Assembly: GCA_007695145.1 (NCBI GenBank)
Contig: REEI01000128.1
Location: forward strand, 1 to 64,000
From: Saprospirales bacterium
GTDB lineage: Bacteria; Bacteroidota; Bacteroidia; Chitinophagales; Saprospiraceae
Direction: 5' to 3'
DNA length: 64,000 nucleotides
Program-made: the position numbers and the translations under genes
In this document: in pieces, positions 49,333 to 60,549 of the stretch
Position numbering within the stretch: position 1 is the stretch's first letter
How the letters are laid out: each line of letters begins with the position of its first letter
The notes under the pieces: model-generated
The model's database searches: none
What the model saw: the letters and a program-made list of their open reading frames with translations, nothing else
What the model was told of the DNA's origin: nothing

Positions 49333-49863
49333 CTAGGGCTTCCGACCCCTTGCGGTTCTTGAGTTCACCCTTTGTTTTTCAAGGGCTTTCAACTCTACCA
49401 TCAATCCAATACTTCCGGCACCTGCCTGTGTTCGATACTTTTTGCCCCCATAGGTGACAACTGCAGAGTTTCGAACCCACTCGCTGGCAAACAACATGTA
49501 TTGTCCCCTCATGCGGGGATTTGGGCCAAACATAAGAAACTCACCCTCATTTTCATCAAAACTAATGGCCAGCCGCTTCCCATCAGGTGAAAAAACCATC
49601 ACTCCACGAGTCCTGGCGGGTATGCGAACCCTTTCAACTTCCCGGTCCTTACTTAAGGTGATCCTTCCATCGCTAATTTCTGCTTGCTCCAAATCACCTG
49701 CCCGCTCCAAAATCAATTCATCACTTAGAAAAAATTGAACTTGCTGTAGCTCAGACTCGGAAAATCCAAGCGAATTGTGTAAGTCCTCCGTGTAAAAAGA
49801 TAGATTGGGAGAACAGGACGACAGCACAGCAGTAGCGATTAAAAATAAAACAAGGTTTTTCAT
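49333..49863 (-). CDS. Predicted lipoprotein of unknown function
   Basis: MKNLVLFLIATAVLSSCSPN lipobox; start taken at 49863. Confidence 0.8.
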   Translation of the reverse strand: MKNLVLFLIATAVLSSCSPNLSFYTEDLHNSLGFSESELQQVQFFLSDELILERAGDLEQAEISDGRITLSKDREVERVRIPARTRGVMVFSPDGKRLAISFDENEGEFLMFGPNPRMRGQYMLFASEWVRNSAVVTYGGKKYRTQAGAGSIGLMVELKALEKQRVNSRTARGRKP

Positions 49864-50112
49864 GAGCAGAGATTTAGGCTGTAACGGACAACTCACTATA
49901 AATGGAATAACCGACTGCTCTAATTATGGATTCCTTAACATTTTGAAGAGATAGAATCCATAACTGCTTACCCCACCTTTAATAGAAAAATCAATGGAAT
50001 TTGGATGCAAATATTTTCTAGAGCTAGCTGTTATAGCCAACGTAAATCATCAAAAACAACTATGTTATTAGGAGGGAGATTTTTATCCCATCACAGCGAT
50101 ACAAAAACTCTA

Positions 50113-52773
50113 TTACTGACCAATTAGGTTTTGAATCATATTTTGCATTCTCGGGCTTTGCTGGCTTTCTTTAATTTCCAGCATCCCTTGTTGAAGTTTG
50201 GCAATTGACTCTTCCAGTAATTCGCTCTGATCGTCACCTGATTCCAATCGATTTTCAAATTCATCCAGAAGGTTTTTAATTGCAGAAGCGGCACCATATC
50301 TCGCAAATGAACCCTCAGAAGGATCCGTTGCGACACTTAGCAGCCAATCAAATTCCTCCATGGCGGTTCCAGTGGGCAGCTGCTTTAAAAGGTCGGACAA
50401 TCTCGTAAAGTAGTTGGTTATGGCAAATCCTCTTGGCTTGTGATAGTTGTTGCGAAAAAAAGATAGGTTGTCCGACGAGCCAAAGTCTGCATAAATGGAT
50501 GCCAGGGACATTAAAACCGTAAGGCTCAATGTCTCCTCGTACTCCCGTGCATGCTCAATGGCTTTTTGGGGAGCGCGGTAGTACAACACATCCAAAGCAG
50601 CACTTATGCAAGCAGCCGACCAACCTTCCTGCAGAGTCTTCTCAGCTACAGGTATAATCCCAGGATAGCCAAACATCTCCAATACTCTTAGCGCATTGGC
50701 CCTGACCAGGGAATTCTCATCGCTTAAGGCAACCTCTTTAAGTCTTTCAACATGATAATCCGTATACCACCCTCCATAATTGTCCAGGGCAATATTTCTG
50801 ATTCTGGCAGAGCCATCTTCAATTAGCATTTTAATGTACTCTTCCGGAACGTCCATGCCGTAAACCCTGAGCTCCTGCACAGCCTCATATCTTCCCTCAA
50901 AACTTGGAGAAAGCTGATACTGTGCGAGATAGCTGTCTTTATCTCCATCCATAAACACCTCGGCCAGAAGGTATTTTTCAACATCAAAGTCCAACCATAA
51001 AGGAGGCGCCTTGCAATCTACCAGAAGTTGAGTTTTGCGTTTGTTGACCAGAAGGTCAACCTCGATTTTCCAACCACCCTCCAAATGAACATCAATCGAA
51101 ACGGGAAATTCAAAAACAGGAAACCATTCGGTGGGATTTTGTACTTGTTCTACAGTCAAAAGCAGAGTGCGTGAAGTTGAATCGTAATGGTAACTAACAT
51201 TCAACCTGGGATGACCTTTTTCAAAAAACCATTGGTCGAAGAACCAGTTCATATCCTTTCCGGTCACTTCCTCTACTGCTAACCTGAAATGGTGAATCTC
51301 AACAGGGGCGAACATATTGTCAGACAAATATCGGTTCCACGACTTAAAAAAGGCATCATCACCAATAAGTCGTCTCAGCATTTGCAACACCAGACCGGCC
51401 TTGTTGTAACTGTGGCGGTCAAACATCTCCTCATTGTCATCGTAGTAAAAGTTTAATATGGGCCTTACAAAGTTTGATGCTTCGTTAAAATAAGCTGCAC
51501 GCTTATCTGCTCTGTCTTCACCGGCGGCATCCGGTCCATACCTGTACTCCTGCCAAAGTGATTCGGTAAAACTGGCAAACCCCTCATTCAGGGCCAGACT
51601 CGCCCAATTTTCGCAGGTGACAATGTTGCCAAACCAATGGTGAATGAGTTCATGAGCAACTATCCCATCATTATTCCTATCGACCAAATCAATGGCAGGT
51701 CGCTGTACTTGCTCACCAAAGATAACAGCCGTAGTGTTTTCCATGGCCCCGGCTACGAAATCGCGCACCACAATCTGACTGTATTTAGGCCAGGGAAAAT
51801 CCACGCCGGTTAAGTCTGTAAAAAAATCTAACATTTCCTTAGTATGGCCAAAAATGTCGGCTGCATACTCCTCAAATGGTTCTTCGACAATATACTCCAG
51901 AGGAATTCCATTCCACTCATCGTGAACAACTGTATAATTATCGCCTATGGCTAACATAAACAGGTAAGGCGGGTGATCCACATCCAGTAAAAAATGGTCC
52001 CTTCTCATTCCATTGTCTAAAACTTTGGATTCAATCAGCAAACCGTTGGTCAGAGTATAAAATCGGTCCTCAACCGTAATGAACATCTCCTGGCTTGTTC
52101 GAACATTGGGTTTGTCAATAGTTGGAAACCAGTTGGAGTTATATTCTGTTTGACCTTGAGTCCAAATTTGCATGGGTTTATGCCGGTCCTCTTGTAGATG
52201 ATTGATAAAATAAATGCCCCTTTGTATGGGAGCCGGCTGAAATCCGTCTGCACGCTGCCTGTATGGAAATGCTTCATATTCAATATAGAGCTCAAAAGTG
52301 TCGCCCCTGGAATAGGTTCTTCCAAGATTGACAAATAGCTCGACTCCATCATAGCTGTACTCCAGGTCAACACCTTCTTCACCTTTAGATATTCTAAACA
52401 GGTCAAAGTTTTTAGCATCGAGACGCAACTGATCTATATCGTAAAAAAATGGGGTGAAAGTAAGCCTTGCCACGCCCGGTATAGTTCTCTCTTCCCAATT
52501 GAAAGAAATATCCAAAACCGTGTGTATCAGGCGCGCTCTTTTTTCATAGGTGCCCTGATATGACCTGCCCTCCAACTCCGCAATCATTTTTTCTACAGAT
52601 TCAGGGTAACTGACAGGAGGAGCCGTTACTCTAAGGGTATCCAGCTGCCTGAATTCATAATCAAATTCTTCCGCCACTATCACCTCTGCCGGCCTTGGAG
52701 AACATCCCTGCCCAAATAGCCATCCGAAAATAACCGAGAAAAGGAAGAGTTTAAATAATGTTGTTTGACCCAT
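50113..52773 (-). CDS. M1-family (aminopeptidase N-like) metallopeptidase, lipoprotein
   Basis: GAMENTTAVIFGE, VAHELIHHWFGNIVTCENWASLALNEGFASF; lipobox FGQGC. Confidence 0.95.
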   Translation of the reverse strand: MGQTTLFKLFLFSVIFGWLFGQGCSPRPAEVIVAEEFDYEFRQLDTLRVTAPPVSYPESVEKMIAELEGRSYQGTYEKRARLIHTVLDISFNWEERTIPGVARLTFTPFFYDIDQLRLDAKNFDLFRISKGEEGVDLEYSYDGVELFVNLGRTYSRGDTFELYIEYEAFPYRQRADGFQPAPIQRGIYFINHLQEDRHKPMQIWTQGQTEYNSNWFPTIDKPNVRTSQEMFITVEDRFYTLTNGLLIESKVLDNGMRRDHFLLDVDHPPYLFMLAIGDNYTVVHDEWNGIPLEYIVEEPFEEYAADIFGHTKEMLDFFTDLTGVDFPWPKYSQIVVRDFVAGAMENTTAVIFGEQVQRPAIDLVDRNNDGIVAHELIHHWFGNIVTCENWASLALNEGFASFTESLWQEYRYGPDAAGEDRADKRAAYFNEASNFVRPILNFYYDDNEEMFDRHSYNKAGLVLQMLRRLIGDDAFFKSWNRYLSDNMFAPVEIHHFRLAVEEVTGKDMNWFFDQWFFEKGHPRLNVSYHYDSTSRTLLLTVEQVQNPTEWFPVFEFPVSIDVHLEGGWKIEVDLLVNKRKTQLLVDCKAPPLWLDFDVEKYLLAEVFMDGDKDSYLAQYQLSPSFEGRYEAVQELRVYGMDVPEEYIKMLIEDGSARIRNIALDNYGGWYTDYHVERLKEVALSDENSLVRANALRVLEMFGYPGIIPVAEKTLQEGWSAACISAALDVLYYRAPQKAIEHAREYEETLSLTVLMSLASIYADFGSSDNLSFFRNNYHKPRGFAITNYFTRLSDLLKQLPTGTAMEEFDWLLSVATDPSEGSFARYGAASAIKNLLDEFENRLESGDDQSELLEESIAKLQQGMLEIKESQQSPRMQNMIQNLIGQ

Positions 52774-52800
52774 GCGTTTGTTTTTTCCTGTTTCAACAGT

Positions 52801-53922
52801 CTAATAATGCGCAACGGGCATAACCAGTAATGTTATTTCCTGACCCTCCATTTTTTCTTCAGGAAAGACAAGTGTTGCGCGCTTCTCGTCCAGCAACTCA
52901 AAACGCACTTGATCAGAATCAAGTACGCCCAGCATTTCAATAATAAACCTGCCGTTGAAGCCAACGGTCATTGCTTCCCCCTCATAAGTGCAGGGAAACT
53001 GCTCATCACCGGATCGATTGAAGTCAAAATCCTTGGAGGAAATGGTCAGACTTTGAGGCTTGAGATCCATCACTATCATATAAGTCGCCTGATTGGAAAA
53101 AAGGGAAACCCTTTTGACTGTATTGATAAAATCCAGTCGGTCCACAAATAGTTTGTTCGGATTATTGGTGGGTATCACCCCGTCATAATTGGGGAAAGTG
53201 CCTTCAACAAGTCGAGATGAAAAAATTCCTCTTGATGACACTATAAATATGTACTCTTTAGAGAAATACAGCTTAATATTTTCACCCTGGACCAAAAGCG
53301 GTCTAAGGGCGGCTAAGAAACCCTTTTTTGATAAAATTACTGACTTGCTAAGGTCTGCTGTGTCACAATAGAAGAGATTCTTAATAAGTCTGTGGCCGTC
53401 TGTGGCAGCAAAAACCAACTTGCCATCCTCGATTTTCAGGGAAACTCCGGACATGGCTTTTGAGGCATCCTCATTAAAGGTGGCAATTGAAGCCTGATTA
53501 AAACCAAGCTCAAATTTGTCAGCAGAAAATTCAAGAAACTCACCTTCCGGTAGTTCCTGAATTTGAGGAAAATCATAAGAAGCAAAACCTGCGAGAGCAT
53601 ACTTCCCGTATTCAGAGGTCACTTCTACTTTTTTGGACTCTTCATCGAGTTTAAAAGTAATGGGATTATCAGGCATGCTCTTAAGTGCCTCCAACAAGAT
53701 ATTGCCGGGAACTACGATGGCACCTTCACCGTTACTTTCTACCACATCGATCTCAGTTTGAATGCTGATATCCATAGTGGTAGCAGATACAGTCAACTGC
53801 TTTCCTATGAGTTCTAAATGAAAGTTTTCGGTTATGGGGATGAGCTTTGCATTGGGATTAAGAGCTCCACTAGCTCTTTGCAAGGCAGAAAGAAAATTTC
53901 GGGAAGAGATGACAAAATCCAT
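52801..53922 (-). CDS. dnaN: DNA polymerase III subunit beta
   Basis: MDFVISSRNFLSALQRASG...; C-term VRFELLDEKRATLVFPEEKMEGQEITLLVMPVAHY. Confidence 0.95.
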   Translation of the reverse strand: MDFVISSRNFLSALQRASGALNPNAKLIPITENFHLELIGKQLTVSATTMDISIQTEIDVVESNGEGAIVVPGNILLEALKSMPDNPITFKLDEESKKVEVTSEYGKYALAGFASYDFPQIQELPEGEFLEFSADKFELGFNQASIATFNEDASKAMSGVSLKIEDGKLVFAATDGHRLIKNLFYCDTADLSKSVILSKKGFLAALRPLLVQGENIKLYFSKEYIFIVSSRGIFSSRLVEGTFPNYDGVIPTNNPNKLFVDRLDFINTVKRVSLFSNQATYMIVMDLKPQSLTISSKDFDFNRSGDEQFPCTYEGEAMTVGFNGRFIIEMLGVLDSDQVRFELLDEKRATLVFPEEKMEGQEITLLVMPVAHY

Positions 53923-54577
53923 ATGTATTGATTTTTTTATGAGCAATATTCATTTTGCCGGTCTTGTAATCTTTATAAGCCGACCATAAAATTTGATTGA
54001 AAAAAGGAATAAGTAACCTTTGATCAACTTGATTCAGGATGCGACAACCTCAAAAAATTAAGGAGATTACTCTCCATCCGGGCAGCAAAATTAAATATTG
54101 CTGCCCAATAATTTAGCCTGAGACGGGCATTTATTATAAAAAGCGGGTATTGGCCCAATTTTTTCAACAAACATTCGCGCCTTTTCAGTATAGTTGTCAA
54201 CGCCATTCAGACCGCTGTTTTTCCACCTGACAATGGTCTCCAGAAGGAATATCCCTTCGGGTGGATCACAGCTCAGCTGTTAAACCCGAATCCTCCTCGT
54301 TTTCCAGACGTAAAAAAAAGAAAATTCTTTAGCTGCTCAAAGCTTGAAAGTCCGGAAAAAGGAAGTGAGTTCTTGACTTGGTCGCGCTTACCTACAATTG
54401 TACTTTCATAAACGATATAAATTGAATTGGGCTCTTCATATAATTTCACTCAAAAAAACCGGGAAGTAGGCGCAAAACAATGATAATGTTGCGATTGGAC
54501 TGACTTTTTACCAAAGTAAAATATCTTTTGAAAGCCACTCTTTGATTCAATTCTCAATCCTGCTATCAAAAATAATG

Positions 54578-54585
54578 TAATTTTG
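54578..54585 (+). promoter_or_regulatory. Putative -7 element TAATTTTG upstream of the M16 peptidase
   Basis: Matches TAnnTTTG. Confidence 0.35.
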
Positions 54586-54673
54586 CCCGCTACAAAACAG
54601 AGAAAGAACTTTGGGGAACAAGGAGAACAAACTGCATGCCAGGCCGGAAGAACGAAAAAGTGGCCCAAAAATA

Positions 54674-55909
54674 ATGGAGATACGGCAGATCGATCTGCCG
54701 ATAGTGGGAAAGGCTACATTGAGCGGAGGCTCCGAAGTTTATCACCTGCAGACACCCCATGCAGCTGTAATTCGCCTGGAAATTTTAATTAATGCCGGTA
54801 GACTCAAAGAAACTCAACCACTGGTATCCAGAGCTGCAGCAGCCATGCTTAAAGATGGGTCTATGCACTATTCAAGGGAAGAAATTTCCCGGATTGCAGA
54901 CGAAACAGGTGGCTCTATCAGTATCAATGCCGGGCTTGAGTACGCTTCGATTCAATTGTATTGCCTGGAAGAACATATTGACACCATGCTTCATCTAATC
55001 AGGGATATGCTGGTCAATCCTCTTTACAGCAATAAAGGCCTAAAGAGATACATCCAAAAGAAGAAGAACCAATTGCTTCAAGACCTTAGCATCAATGAAA
55101 TACTGGCTTACCGAAAGCTTACCGAAATGCTCTTTGGACCTCGACATCCCTACGGTTACAATTCGACTCGTGCCATGTATGACAATATCGACCCCACTGT
55201 CCTTGAGGAGTTTCATCAGACCCATTACAAGACAGGAAATATGCAACTCTATTTATGTTGCAGAAAGCCTGAATTTATCATAGAAAAACTAGAACGAGTG
55301 TGGAGGGAATTGCCCGGAGGAGCCACCTCAGATCTCGACTTCAAACTCTGTCCCTCTGAGGAAAAATACGCCATTGTACCTGCAGCCAATCACAGCCAGT
55401 CATCTGTAAGGATTGGAAAAAGGCTCTTTGCCCGTGACAATCCCAATTTTGCGGGAATGTATTTTGTAAACACATTACTCGGTGGCTTTTTTGGCTCCCG
55501 GCTTGTACACCAAATAAGAGAAAAAAGAGGTTTAACTTACAATATCTACTCCTCAGTAGAAACCTTTAGAAAGGACGGATTCTTTATAGCTGGATGTGAG
55601 ACCAGTCCTCACAGAACAGATCAAGTGGCGGAACTCATTCTACTGGAAATTGAAAAACTGAGAGTAGGACTCATCCCTGAGGCAGAAATTCTATTGGTCA
55701 AAAACTATCTCTTTGGCTTTTTTATCTCCACTCTCGACGGCCCTCTGAACACCATTGAAATGATCAAAGTCCTAACCACCGAAGGCGGGGGGCTTCCGTC
55801 CTTCTACCAAATGATCACAGAATTTAAAAATATGGATATTGACAGGGTGCGGGAAATCACCGGAATGTATCTGAAAAGTACAGATATGACCCTTGTAAAG
55901 GTGCAGTAA
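54674..55909 (+). CDS. M16-family (pitrilysin-like) protein, probably non-catalytic
   Basis: LRDMLVNPLY..., FGPRHPYGYNS, LLGGFFGSRLVHQIREKRGLTYNIYSSVETF; no HXXEH visible. Start taken at ATG 54674. Confidence 0.85.
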   Translation: MEIRQIDLPIVGKATLSGGSEVYHLQTPHAAVIRLEILINAGRLKETQPLVSRAAAAMLKDGSMHYSREEISRIADETGGSISINAGLEYASIQLYCLEEHIDTMLHLIRDMLVNPLYSNKGLKRYIQKKKNQLLQDLSINEILAYRKLTEMLFGPRHPYGYNSTRAMYDNIDPTVLEEFHQTHYKTGNMQLYLCCRKPEFIIEKLERVWRELPGGATSDLDFKLCPSEEKYAIVPAANHSQSSVRIGKRLFARDNPNFAGMYFVNTLLGGFFGSRLVHQIREKRGLTYNIYSSVETFRKDGFFIAGCETSPHRTDQVAELILLEIEKLRVGLIPEAEILLVKNYLFGFFISTLDGPLNTIEMIKVLTTEGGGLPSFYQMITEFKNMDIDRVREITGMYLKSTDMTLVKVQ

Positions 55910-56169
55910 AGGTCTATCGGGCGGAGTCTAAAATGGGATAGTAGACCAATGGGGTTGAAAACCTACAAGAACATAGTGAACCTGCAATATCAAGCCAGGG
56001 TCGATATTTTCCAAAAATAACCCAGCATTAGTATAATTTAACTAATTTAGCCTTTTAATTGCTCATTGCCGGATTCATGTTTCAGATAGAGGAGAATGAT
56101 TTCTTGAATTAGAAGATCATTTTAAAAGTTGGGAGAAAAAATATTTTACACACATAAGAAATCAGGTCG

Positions 56170-56177
56170 TATTTTTG
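56170..56177 (+). promoter_or_regulatory. Putative -7 element TATTTTTG upstream of mreB
   Basis: Matches TAnnTTTG, about 75 nt upstream of the ATG. Confidence 0.35.
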
Positions 56178-56250
56178 CACGATAGTTCCTCCAAAATTAC
56201 CGGTGAGGAATAGTACGTAGCGGGTTTCATTATTCAAACAGACAGACAAG

Positions 56251-57282
56251 ATGAAGTTTTTTAGTTTTTTCAGACAAGAACTCGCGATAGATTTGGGCAC
56301 TGCCAATACACTCATCATTCAAGATGGGCAAATAGTAGTAGATGAGCCTTCAATCGTTGCCATAAACCGAAAAACCGGCGAGACCATAGCCGTCGGTCAC
56401 AAGGCCATGCAAATGCATGAGAAAACCCACGAAAACATAAAAACCATAAGGCCCCTAAAGGATGGAGTTATCGCAGACTTTCAAGCTGCTGAAAGCATGA
56501 TAGAAGGGATGATCAATATGATCGGGACCCGCCGGCGATTTTTCTCCCATCTTAAAATGGTCATATGCATCCCCTCAGGAATTACCGAGGTAGAGAAAAG
56601 GGCAGTTTTTGACTCTGCCGATCACGTGGACAGCAAAGAGACTTATCTCATACACGAACCCATGGCCGCTGCCCTCGGAATTGGACTTGATGTTGAGGAG
56701 CCGATAGGGAACATGATCGTTGACATAGGAGGAGGAACCACAGAAATTGCCGTTATTGCACTTTCAGGAATCGTAGGTGAGCAGTCAATCAGAACTGCCG
56801 GGGATGAGTTCACGGCGGACATCATGGACTTTATGAAGCGCCAATACAACATTCTAATTGGTGAGAGAACAGCAGAGCAGATCAAGATCAATGTTGGTTC
56901 TGCGCTCATTGAATTAGACGATCCGCCTGCTGACTTTGCAGTCAATGGACGCGACCTGATGACCGGTATCCCCAAACAGGTAACCATAGGTTATTCTGAA
57001 ATTTCGGAAGCCCTGGATAATTCCATCTCAAAAATTGAGGAAGCCATACTGAAGGCTCTTGAAAACACTCCTCCCGAATTGGCCTCTGACATCTATAAAA
57101 CAGGGATTTACCTAACCGGTGGGGGTGCACTTTTGAGAGGTCTGGACAAGCGAATTGCTGAAAAGACAAAATTATTTGTCCATATAGCCGAAGATCCGTT
57201 GAGGGCGGTAGTCAGGGGAACCGGATTGGCACTTAAATACTCAGACCGGTTTTCTTTTCTGATTGACCGAAAAAGCATATAA
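56251..57282 (+). CDS. mreB: Rod shape-determining protein MreB
   Basis: IDLGTANTLI, VVDEPSIVAINRKTG, MIVDIGGGTTEIAVIALSGIV, YLTGGGALLRGLD. Confidence 0.98.
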   Translation: MKFFSFFRQELAIDLGTANTLIIQDGQIVVDEPSIVAINRKTGETIAVGHKAMQMHEKTHENIKTIRPLKDGVIADFQAAESMIEGMINMIGTRRRFFSHLKMVICIPSGITEVEKRAVFDSADHVDSKETYLIHEPMAAALGIGLDVEEPIGNMIVDIGGGTTEIAVIALSGIVGEQSIRTAGDEFTADIMDFMKRQYNILIGERTAEQIKINVGSALIELDDPPADFAVNGRDLMTGIPKQVTIGYSEISEALDNSISKIEEAILKALENTPPELASDIYKTGIYLTGGGALLRGLDKRIAEKTKLFVHIAEDPLRAVVRGTGLALKYSDRFSFLIDRKSI

Positions 57283-57304
57283 AACCAATTAAGCAGCGGA
57301 GCTT

Positions 57305-58132
57305 ATGCTCAATCTTCTAAGGTTTATTATAAAAAATGGGGCTGTCTTCCTGTTTTTTCTGCTACAGGTCATTTGCTTCTGGATGATTGTTACATTCAAT
57401 GAATCCCAGAGAACGATCTTCCTGCACACTACTGTATTACTTACCTCTGGAGTCCAGGAGAAAATCAGCAACTTTTACGACTACTGGAACCTGTACCACG
57501 TTTCTGACAGCCTTGCTGCAGAAAATGCCCTATTACTGGAGAAGGTGATGAACCAAACCGGAGCGAATCCGGATACATTGTTGATCCCTTTTGAAGGTGA
57601 ACATTTTTTCTCTGTCATTCCGGCCAAGGTGATTTACAATTCCATATCGGGCAGGAACAATCAGTTGCTTATCAACAGGGGGAAAAGCGCCGGATTGGAT
57701 CGGGGAATGGGAGTAATAGATAAGCAAAATGGAATCGTGGGAATTACCAGGGACTGCACCCAAAATTACTGCAGGCTGATTTCAATTCTGCATACACAGT
57801 CAATGATCAGCGCAAGAATAAAAGATCGCAATTACTTTGGATCTGCAGTCTGGAGGAACACCAACCCCCAATTACTGCAACTGGAAGCCATTCCGGTACA
57901 TGCCGTATTTGAATCTGGAGACACCGTTGTAACCAGTGGTTACTCCACCGTTTTCCCCGCGGGTATCCCCATAGGCATAATTGAGGATTATCACCTACCA
58001 CCCGGCAGCAATTTTTATCAGATTGACCTGCGTTTAATCAACGACCTTGCAAGGGTAAAATATGTTTACATCGTCAATGATCTCATGGCAGAAGAGAAAA
58101 TGTACCATTTAAATCTGATAGAGAATGAATGA
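57305..58132 (+). CDS. mreC: Rod shape-determining protein MreC
   Basis: Position after mreB; FSVIPAKVIYNSISGRNNQLLINRGKSAGLDRGMGVIDKQNGIVG, GDTVVTSGYSTVFPAGIPIG. Confidence 0.95.
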   Translation: MLNLLRFIIKNGAVFLFFLLQVICFWMIVTFNESQRTIFLHTTVLLTSGVQEKISNFYDYWNLYHVSDSLAAENALLLEKVMNQTGANPDTLLIPFEGEHFFSVIPAKVIYNSISGRNNQLLINRGKSAGLDRGMGVIDKQNGIVGITRDCTQNYCRLISILHTQSMISARIKDRNYFGSAVWRNTNPQLLQLEAIPVHAVFESGDTVVTSGYSTVFPAGIPIGIIEDYHLPPGSNFYQIDLRLINDLARVKYVYIVNDLMAEEKMYHLNLIENE

Positions 58133-58646
58133 GCGGGTATCAAAATATGTAGCATGGGGACTGGTATTGGCCCTTTTACAAATATTTATCTTCAGGGGAA
58201 TCAATTTTGGCTGGGGAGACTTTTACTACGTGCACATCCTGGTTTATCCGGTTTTCATTATGATATTGCCGATCAACACCCCCAGGACTTACGTCCTTTT
58301 AATTGCCTTTTTTCTGGGACTCTTGCTGGATATCTTTTATTTGACGCCCGGCATCCACAGTTCGGCTCTTGTCTTTATGGCATTTATCAGAACTCCCTTA
58401 CTGAACCTGTTAGAGCCACGTGGAGGCTACAAGGTCAACTCAAGCCCTACACCCTACCACCTCAAGTTCAATTGGTTTTTGGGTTATGCTTCCCTAATGT
58501 TGTTTGCCCATCACTTATTTTACTTCTCTGTAGAGTTTTTCTCCATAGCACACCTGCTTCACATTTGGATGAAAACCATCTTCAGTTTTTTCTTTTCAAT
58601 GTCGTTCCTTCTGGCTTTTTCCATTATCTTTAATCCCAAATACTAA
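58125..58646 (+). CDS. mreD: Rod shape-determining protein MreD
   Basis: Multi-TM, overlaps mreC; position between mreC and mrdA. Confidence 0.88.
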   Translation: MNERVSKYVAWGLVLALLQIFIFRGINFGWGDFYYVHILVYPVFIMILPINTPRTYVLLIAFFLGLLLDIFYLTPGIHSSALVFMAFIRTPLLNLLEPRGGYKVNSSPTPYHLKFNWFLGYASLMLFAHHLFYFSVEFFSIAHLLHIWMKTIFSFFFSMSFLLAFSIIFNPKY

Positions 58647-58660
58647 ACACACCAAGCAAA

Positions 58661-60520
58661 ATGGCCTACCAGCTCAAGGATGGTAATCAGAGGATGCGAG
58701 TCATTATCGGTGCGGTAATCCTCACTTCAATTGTCCTTATTTTTAAATTGGGGCAGCTCCAATTGTTGGATCAGGAATTTGTAGAGAGAGCTCGAGCCTC
58801 AGCAATTCAAGAGCGGGTGACCTATCCCTCCAGGGGGTTGATTTTTGACAGAAACCAGCAACTGCTCGTTCACAATGAAGCCATCTATGACCTTCAATTT
58901 ACTGCAAGCAGACTAGATCCAAATATGGACACCCTAAGGTTTTGCAATCTGCTCGGTATCGATCTGGAAACATTTGAGCGCAATATCACCAAAGACTGGT
59001 CGCGCCCGATGTTTAGTCGCCACGTCCCCACCACTTTCTTAAATCGAATTGACCCCTACACATTTGCAATATTCAAGGAGCACCTGCACGAGTTTCCGGG
59101 CTTTGAATTTGTCTTGAGGAATGTCAGATCATATCCCCACGAGAACGCAGCTCACATACTCGGCTACATCAGTGAAGTCAACCGCGAAATTATTAGCAGA
59201 AATCCCGACATATACGCCCCGGGAGACTATTATGGAGCAAGCGGGGTGGAATTGGTGTACGAACCCCTTTTGAGGGGCAAAAAAGGTCTCGAACTCGTGC
59301 TCAGAGACAATCTCGGTCGGTTCGTAGGTTCCTTTAGCGATGGGATCCTGGATACTCCGGCCGTTTCCGGTTATCATTTGCAAGCCACTATCGATATTGA
59401 GCTTCAGGCTTACATTGAAAAGTTAATGGCCAATAAAAAAGGCAGTGTTGTAGCCATAGAACCATCTACCGGTGAGATTCTCGCCATGGCCTCAAGTCCG
59501 ACTTTCGACCCAAACAAGCTCGTCATAAAAATGGGAAGGAGCGACTCTTTTTTAGAGTTGGTCAGAGACAGTTTACAACCCTTATTCAACAGATCGTTGC
59601 AGGCAAAATATCCTCCGGGCTCAATCTTCAAACCCATCCTGGCCCTCATAGCTTTGGAAGAGGGAATCCTAAACGTGCGCAGACATATTACTTGTCAGGG
59701 AGCGTATTACTACCGCAATTCAAGATGGGGTTGTGTGGCTGGGCCGGGCACTCGCAATGTAACGAGAGCAATCCAACAATCCTGCAACTCTTTTTTCTAC
59801 CAGATTTACAGAGAAATACTCGAAAGAGAGGGCTTTTCAAGGCCCGCCATTGGTCTTGAGAAATTAAACGACTACCTGACTCAGTTTGGCCTGGGAACCC
59901 GCCTTGAAGTTGATCTACCCGGTGAAGGACCGGGTCATGTTCCGAATGACGCATTTTACAAAAGACTTTACGCATCAGAAGGAGGTCGATGGTACTCTAC
60001 CTACACTCTTTCAAATGCCATCGGGCAGGGCGAGCTTGAACTGACCACCCTTCAAATGGCCAACCTTGTGAGCATCCTGGCCAACCGGGGCTACTATTTT
60101 CAACCACATCTGATACGCGGAAAAATTGGCCCTGGAAATGAAGCTGAAAAAATCATAAAGGATAAACGCAGAATAGATATCAGTCCTGAGCATTTTGATG
60201 TAGTTGTCGACGCAATGGAACTGGCAGTGAGCCAGGGTTCAGGACGACTGGCTGCCATTCCGGGTATTGAGGTGTGCGGGAAAACGGGCACCAGCGAAAA
60301 CCCCCACGGACCAAATCACTCCGTATTCTTTGCCTTCGCACCAAAAGACAACCCGCAAATTGCGGTAGCAGTTTATGTCGAAAATGCCGGCTGGGGGAGT
60401 GCCTATGCAGCCCCAATTGCAGGACTGCTGATTGAAAAGTATCTCAATGGAGAAATCCATCGCTCCCGCCAATGGATTGAAAACAGAATGCTGGATGCAG
60501 ACTTGCTGAATATTCCCTGA
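58661..60520 (+). CDS. mrdA: Penicillin-binding protein 2
   Basis: YPSRGLIFDRN, YPPGSIFKPI (SXXK), QSCNSFFYQ (SXN), CGKTGTSENPHG (KTG). Confidence 0.96.
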   Translation: MAYQLKDGNQRMRVIIGAVILTSIVLIFKLGQLQLLDQEFVERARASAIQERVTYPSRGLIFDRNQQLLVHNEAIYDLQFTASRLDPNMDTLRFCNLLGIDLETFERNITKDWSRPMFSRHVPTTFLNRIDPYTFAIFKEHLHEFPGFEFVLRNVRSYPHENAAHILGYISEVNREIISRNPDIYAPGDYYGASGVELVYEPLLRGKKGLELVLRDNLGRFVGSFSDGILDTPAVSGYHLQATIDIELQAYIEKLMANKKGSVVAIEPSTGEILAMASSPTFDPNKLVIKMGRSDSFLELVRDSLQPLFNRSLQAKYPPGSIFKPILALIALEEGILNVRRHITCQGAYYYRNSRWGCVAGPGTRNVTRAIQQSCNSFFYQIYREILEREGFSRPAIGLEKLNDYLTQFGLGTRLEVDLPGEGPGHVPNDAFYKRLYASEGGRWYSTYTLSNAIGQGELELTTLQMANLVSILANRGYYFQPHLIRGKIGPGNEAEKIIKDKRRIDISPEHFDVVVDAMELAVSQGSGRLAAIPGIEVCGKTGTSENPHGPNHSVFFAFAPKDNPQIAVAVYVENAGWGSAYAAPIAGLLIEKYLNGEIHRSRQWIENRMLDADLLNIP

Positions 60521-60549
60521 CCACTGCAATTAAAACCAAAGAAAGTCAA